From an uncultured Bacilli bacterium (lineage in GTDB: Bacteria > Bacillota_I > Bacilli_A > RF39 > UBA660), in assembly GCA_934167785.1 (NCBI GenBank), contig CAKPLX010000040.1, positions 1-9,838 of the forward strand: 9,838 nt of DNA, given 5' to 3'. The notes beneath the pieces are model-generated. The model was not told the origin of the DNA. It was given only the letters and a program-made list of their open reading frames with translations, and did no database searches. Below are positions 7,228 through 9,838 of the stretch, piece after piece; position 1 is the stretch's first letter; each line of letters starts with the position of its first letter. The translations under genes were made by a program, and so were the position numbers.

Positions 7228-7905
7228 TTAGTTGTATATTTCATCGCTCTGAGCTACAAAATTTACGCTCTCGATCTCTCCAATAGCATAAAAATCAGAA
7301 GTCAGATACGGATAGGCCTCTTGCGCTTTGTCCAATGCTTTACGAGATAATTCATAAATGTATTCTACACTCTGCCGGGTTGAATTTTTTACCCGGAGAA
7401 CTGCATGATGAGAAAAACATTTAAATACAAGCGCTTCTATGGCTGTGCTGCAATTTCGGTTTGCACGGATGATCAACAGCATTCGTGTATCGCTGCGGAC
7501 AGAGCCAAAGATCAGCAGGATCAGAAATATCGCGGTGCTTCCAATTGCGGCGACAAGGTAATCGCCTACGCCGCAGCAGATACCAACGATGATCGTCCAG
7601 AACACATAGGCAGTATCGCGTGAATCCTTCAGTGCCGTACGAAATCTTACAATAGACAGTGCGCCAACCATACCAAGAGAAAGCGCGATGTTATTGCCAA
7701 TAACCGTCATAACAGTTCCGGTCATCACGGTCAACAAAACAAGAGTTACAGAAAATTTTTTGCTATAGATCGTTCCCTTGTGGGAAATTGCATACGAAAT
7801 AAAAATAAGAACACCCAGCAAGCCGCTGACGCAAATGTGCGCGGTGATCTGTTGCCAAGTCAGATCTCCTTGTTGCGCCAGCAAATCAAATAATTGCTCT
7901 TTCAT
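7228..7905 (-). CDS. DUF4956 membrane protein
   Basis: The product has 225 residues and carries the family signature SLGMVGALSIVRFRTALKDS (76-95) followed by RDTAYVFWTIIVGI (96-109). Hydrophobic helices lie at about 22-41, 52-72, 98-116 and 117-135, with the signature near the membrane interface between the second and third. The C-terminal 85 residues form a soluble, probably cytoplasmic alpha/beta domain. The family has no assigned function but is found again and again beside VTC-type polyphosphate polymerase and CotH genes, so it may work as their membrane partner. A strong SD (AAGGAGGC, 7909-7916) overlaps the stop of the upstream gene and lies 3-4 nt before ATG. Confidence 0.88.
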   Translation of the reverse strand: MKEQLFDLLAQQGDLTWQQITAHICVSGLLGVLIFISYAISHKGTIYSKKFSVTLVLLTVMTGTVMTVIGNNIALSLGMVGALSIVRFRTALKDSRDTAYVFWTIIVGICCGVGDYLVAAIGSTAIFLILLIFGSVRSDTRMLLIIRANRNCSTAIEALVFKCFSHHAVLRVKNSTRQSVEYIYELSRKALDKAQEAYPYLTSDFYAIGEIESVNFVAQSDEIYN

Positions 7906-7914
7906 AAAGCCTCC

Positions 7915-8610
7915 TTAAAATTGATACTGACACCCAATTTGGCGAGCCATACAATATTTACTGACGGAAGTTTCCCCTTGCTGCACAGGGAGCAGCATAT
8001 CTTTAATGTAACCAAGTAGGAAACCGTTGTACTTTACTTCCAAAACCACTGAAAATGGAGAAAAGACACTGTTCAAGGGCAGATCTGTATCAAATACATT
8101 GAAGTTTGCTTCGTTTGCCCGAATTGCAGAATCAAATGTAATTCGTATGGAATTTTCTGGCGCAACGAAAGCAAAGCGGTCATACTCAACGATCGTCTTA
8201 GGGCGATAAGTGAATGTCTGCATGATCCCGTAGCATTCTTTTCCAAAATCGCTTCCGCTTTTCAAAAGAACGGAATAATCCCCTGCAATCAGAGCCTGTG
8301 CATCCTGCTTGGAAAGCTGTAAAGAGCGCTTGCGCTGATAGGGGCCCTGTTTTTGCTTCATCTCAAACAGAGCAAAGTCAGAGTACGGGCTGTATACTCT
8401 CAATCTTAATTTGCGTCGGAGCTCGATACCGTCTTCTTTCTCCTGAAAGTCCCGATTATAGAGTGAATCAAAGTAAAGTGAGCGTACAGGGTAGCCATCT
8501 GCTCCATTGTGCTTGTCCGGATGCATGACGGTAGCCAAATGCGCGCGCAGCCTGAGCGCTTCGGCTTGATTTAATAGAAACTTTTTTTCTTCTCGTAAAA
8601 CATCTCTCAT
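7915..8610 (-). CDS. Polyphosphate polymerase (VTC) domain protein, stand-alone
   Basis: The product has 231 residues, about the size of the isolated catalytic tunnel domain of yeast Vtc4, with no SPX domain and no membrane segment. The expected basic and acidic tunnel residues are all present in order: REEKK (6-10), RSLYFD (43-48), RRKLRLRVY (65-73), FEMK (82-85), RKR (93-95), VEYDR (141-145), RITFD (156-160), LEVKYNG (190-196) and SVSKY (215-219). In the family these bind nucleotide, polyphosphate and Mn2+ and carry out ATP-dependent polyphosphate synthesis. It opens the operon and precedes the DUF4956 gene by 9 nt. Without an SPX sensor or its own membrane anchor it may be held at the membrane by the DUF4956 protein. 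ATG 8610 is the only reasonable start because a stop codon lies shortly upstream in frame, yet no SD precedes it. Confidence 0.88.
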   Translation of the reverse strand: MRDVLREEKKFLLNQAEALRLRAHLATVMHPDKHNGADGYPVRSLYFDSLYNRDFQEKEDGIELRRKLRLRVYSPYSDFALFEMKQKQGPYQRKRSLQLSKQDAQALIAGDYSVLLKSGSDFGKECYGIMQTFTYRPKTIVEYDRFAFVAPENSIRITFDSAIRANEANFNVFDTDLPLNSVFSPFSVVLEVKYNGFLLGYIKDMLLPVQQGETSVSKYCMARQIGCQYQF

Positions 8611-8785
8611 TGTTTTAAATAAAGATCATAATGATGGACGGAGCTTAAACTGCAGTAGCAGTGCCGTGAGCCGTTTAGGAGGTGACGCTGAATCGTATGG
8701 AACGCGTGTGTCCGGTGTATCGGGCACACACTTGTGTCTGCTTCGGTATAATTCACCTGCAAAGGCGATGATTGTTGAATTCTAT
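8611..8785 (-). promoter_or_regulatory. Structured 5' leader of the operon
   Basis: About 175 nt lie between the predicted transcription start and ATG 8610 with no minus-strand gene and no SD near the ATG. The transcript can form GTGTG..CACAC pairing with a C/G inner stem (arms about 8704-8711 and 8721-8730 in plus coordinates), a perfect ACTGC-TACT-GCAGT stem-loop (8649-8662), and a longer-range AGGTGA/TCACCT pairing (about 8681-8686 with 8754-8759). The leader contains CACCTCCT, identical to the anti-SD core, so it cannot be the gene's own RBS. I do not recognise any known riboswitch class; c-di-GMP-I and -II consensus cores are absent. Confidence 0.45.
8697..8771 (+). CDS. Possible 24-residue peptide antisense to the operon leader
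   Basis: On the plus strand AGGAGGTGA (8677-8685), a full-length SD, precedes ATG 8697 by 11-14 nt, rather long. The frame encodes 24 residues beginning MERVCPVYRAHTCVC, with three cysteines and basic ends, and stops at TGA. An alternative is a GTG-started longer frame (8666-8929). No plus-strand promoter is apparent and no family is recognised, so this may be a chance SD. It overlaps the operon leader completely. Confidence 0.2.
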   Translation: MERVCPVYRAHTCVCFGIIHLQRR

Positions 8786-8820
8786 ATAACTATATTAATG
8801 AATCTGTCGGATAATGTCAA
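8785..8820 (-). promoter_or_regulatory. Sigma-A type promoter of the polysaccharide operon
   Basis: The -35 box TTGACA (complement of 8815-8820) is perfect, the spacer is exactly 17 nt, and the -10 box is TAATAT (complement of 8792-8797), one base from consensus. Transcription should start near 8785. A second TTGACA lies at 8848-8853 but has no matching -10. A weaker TATGAT at 8625-8630, about 20 nt before the first gene, lacks a recognisable -35. Confidence 0.75.
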
Positions 8821-8921
8821 CCGAGATTCTGCGCAAGTTTGTAGGTTTGTCAATGATGTGTTACACAGAGGGCGCAGAAGACTGATTCCTGTATTTAGCA
8901 AAAAATTCGTTCAGAGAGAGC

Positions 8922-9099
8922 CATCCTAAAGGACGAATCGGGAAACGATTGTACTTGCATGAACACGAATGAGATCATTTCTTACAATCTATCTACCAGT
9001 CCAAATATGGAGCAGATCAAGGATATGCTGAATAAATCATTTGAGCAGTTTCCCTCTGTGCAAGGTTTGATCATACACTCCGATCAGGGCTGGCAGTAA
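8922..9099 (+). pseudogene. IS3-family transposase fragment (DDE domain), internal deletion
   Basis: Two frames carry parts of an integrase-core (rve) transposase of the IS3/IS150 type. The first ends in GKRLYL (8940-8957). The second starts at 8959 as MNTNEIISYNLSTSPNMEQI and ends in GLIIHSDQGWQ before TAA 9097-9099. HSDQG carries the second catalytic aspartate of the DDE triad. In intact relatives a short SPI/LD-type segment links the two, so a few codons are deleted and the frame is shifted. The first catalytic Asp region and the third (E) region are missing. No terminal inverted repeats were found, so the IS boundaries are lost. It is not functional. Confidence 0.7.
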
Positions 9100-9102
9100 T
9101 AA

Positions 9103-9144
9103 AGGAGCCAGCCAGCGTAGATCACACCACGCCAGTCAGCTCCT
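9103..9144 (-). terminator. Terminator-like hairpin after the DUF2325 fragment
   Basis: AGGAGC (9103-9108) pairs with GCTCCT (9139-9144), and inner GCGT (9115-9118) with ACGC (9129-9132), separated by an imperfect internal loop. On the minus strand the hairpin starts a few bases after the stop codon at 9149 and is followed by TTTATTA. It is imperfect, hence the modest confidence. Confidence 0.4.
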
Positions 9145-9148
9145 GTTT

Positions 9149-9403
9149 TCATTTAACAGCGTTTTCCTCTTCCTCAACGACCTGTTCCGCACATTTCGTT
9201 GCGCTGGCATAGGCAAAATACCGCACCTTGCGGCTGTACTTCCGGGCAAGGTCGATAATGATGTTGTAGGATTTATGCCCGATGCAGTTGGTCTGAATCC
9301 AGACCACATCTGCTCTCTTGATGATTTCCGGGCTGGAAATATCGTCACTCATGAATCGGACATCCGGTAATTTGAACTTGATCTCCGATTTCGTCCTCGC
9401 CAT
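9149..9403 (-). pseudogene. DUF2325 protein, N-terminally truncated
   Basis: The frame encodes 84 residues. From about residue 8 (KFKLPDVRFMSDD) it matches the C-terminal half of a DUF2325 domain: RADVVWIQTNCIGHKSY (31-47), a Rossmann-like strand-turn-helix, then VRYFAYASATKCAEQVVEEE (60-79), ending in NAVK. The family has no firm function and is common in Firmicutes and their mobile elements. Normal members have an earlier strand and a longer N-terminus. Here the sequence upstream of about codon 8 belongs to a relaxase in another frame, so ATG 9403 arose by fusion and not as a native start. No SD precedes it. The fragment may still be translated. Confidence 0.6.
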
Positions 9404-9600
9404 AGCCGGTGCCCAGTGTGCGGAAACGAATAAAGCGTTTCTGCCGTGCGCCCTTCACCGCCGTATGCTTGCCCCGCTTCACCTCATAATTCGTCAGTTT
9501 CTTTTTTCTGCAAATCTATTACGCTCGTGTTACTGAATTTCTGCGTTCCCAGCATCGCCATTGCAGCGTTCGATTGACGCAGGTTGAGTTATCGGCAGAT
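9380..9600 (-). pseudogene. Relaxase (mobilisation protein) fragment, frameshifted
   Basis: On the minus strand one frame reads NLRQSNAAMAMLGTQKF then SNTSVIDLQKK (about 9511-9590) and stops shortly after. A second frame continues from the same point as LTNYEVKRGKHTAVKGARQK and RFIRFRTLGTGYGEDEI (about 9390-9510). The switch falls in a run of six A (complement near 9512-9517); five A would keep a single frame. The KGxRQKRFIRxRTLGxGY segment resembles the middle to C-terminal part of relaxases of clostridial conjugative elements. The catalytic N-terminal part and the rest of the C-terminus are missing; the sequence runs into the DUF2325 frame near 9380. I name the family from memory of this motif only. 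Confidence 0.45.
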
Positions 9601-9654
9601 AAAGCGAACACAACGGGCGGCTCCGATAACAGAGCCGCCCGTTGTGTTCGTTTA
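9601..9654 (-). terminator. Strong intrinsic terminator of the phosphorylase gene
   Basis: A perfect 19-bp stem (9605-9623 with 9632-9650; arm CGAACACAACGGGCGGCTC) with an 8-nt loop lies 18 nt after the stop of the minus-strand gene at 9668 and is followed on the minus strand by CTTTATCT. The stem extends by A-T pairs on both sides, so it could also act on the plus strand. Confidence 0.8.
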
Positions 9655-9667
9655 TGAAAGGGAAAAC

Positions 9668-9838
9668 TTAGATTTCATACCACTTGATCTCGTTGGCATC
9701 CAGATGCAGAGCAAAGCTGCTGCCGTCTGTGGTGTAAACGGTAGTGTCCTGCGGCTCGTAAGTGTTGTTCACCACACAATATTTTCCGTTCTTGACGTAG
9801 GCATGAACTTCTACATTATAATTGGAGCTGAACCATGT
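9668..9838 (-). CDS. C-terminal end of a probable 1,3-beta-galactosyl-N-acetylhexosamine phosphorylase (GH112)
   Basis: The last 56 codons of a gene entering from the right edge end at TAA 9668-9670. The piece reads TWFSSNYNVEVHAYVKNGKY then CVVNNTYEPQDTTVY and closes in HLDANEIKWYEI. The NNTYEPQDTTVY segment and the closing beta-strand resemble the small C-terminal beta domain of GH112 enzymes, which split galacto-N-biose and lacto-N-biose with phosphate to give galactose 1-phosphate, a route for use of mucin and milk glycans. The catalytic barrel lies outside the window, so the name rests on the tail alone. It is followed by a strong terminator and is transcriptionally separate from the operon. 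Confidence 0.55.
   Translation of the reverse strand, partial: TWFSSNYNVEVHAYVKNGKYCVVNNTYEPQDTTVYTTDGSSFALHLDANEIKWYEI

Noticed and set aside
8611..8785. c-di-GMP riboswitch in the operon leader
   Set aside because: This was tempting for an exopolysaccharide operon, but the conserved cores of the c-di-GMP-I and c-di-GMP-II classes are not present.
9136..9348. Minus-strand ORF of 70 codons overlapping the DUF2325 frame
   Set aside because: The overlapping frame (9149-9403) carries the recognisable DUF2325 sequence; this one is its shadow.

Overview
The window reads as chromosomal DNA of a gut-type Firmicute (Clostridia, Lachnospiraceae/Oscillospiraceae-like). The evidence is moderate AT content, strong Shine-Dalgarno sites of the AGGAGG type, a sigma-A type promoter, remnants of an IS3-family transposase and a conjugative-element relaxase resembling Clostridia elements, and the 3' end of what looks like a GH112 galacto-N-biose/lacto-N-biose phosphorylase. 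No species-level call is possible from the sequence alone.

The core (1074-8610, minus strand) is one tight six-gene operon. In transcription order it encodes: a stand-alone VTC-type polyphosphate polymerase domain protein; a DUF4956 four-helix membrane protein; a membrane-anchored CotH-family kinase-like protein; a membrane-anchored TIM-barrel glycoside-hydrolase-like protein with a C-terminal beta-sandwich (CBM9/DOMON-like) module; a membrane-anchored HEAT-repeat protein; and a processive family 2 glycosyltransferase with the DDG/DAD/GED/QRKRW signature of polysaccharide synthases. Intergenic gaps are 1 to 20 nt or short overlaps. A consensus promoter (TTGACA, 17 nt, TAATAT) lies about 180 nt upstream of the first gene, leaving a structured leader without an evident ribosome binding site. 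My reading is that the glycosyltransferase makes and exports a beta-linked exopolysaccharide, the barrel protein trims or binds it at the cell surface, and the VTC/DUF4956/CotH trio supplies a phosphate-related or protein-kinase-like function. This resembles clostridial cellulose-like exopolysaccharide (ccs-type) loci, but the polymer and the roles of the accessory proteins are inferred, not shown.

Left flank (1-1073): a minus-strand gene of unknown function broken by three apparent frameshifts (44-636), the RBS and start codon of the next gene at the window edge, a 151-bp MITE-like element with 17-bp perfect terminal inverted repeats and a nested hairpin (767-917), and a short stretch that looks like degraded coding DNA (918-1073).

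Right flank (8890-9838): an IS3-family transposase fragment with an internal deletion (about 8922-9099), a terminator-like hairpin, a truncated DUF2325 protein joined out of frame to a frameshifted relaxase fragment, a perfect 19-bp terminator hairpin, and the C-terminus of the phosphorylase gene. The operon therefore sits between decayed mobile-element debris on both sides, consistent with an accessory island.
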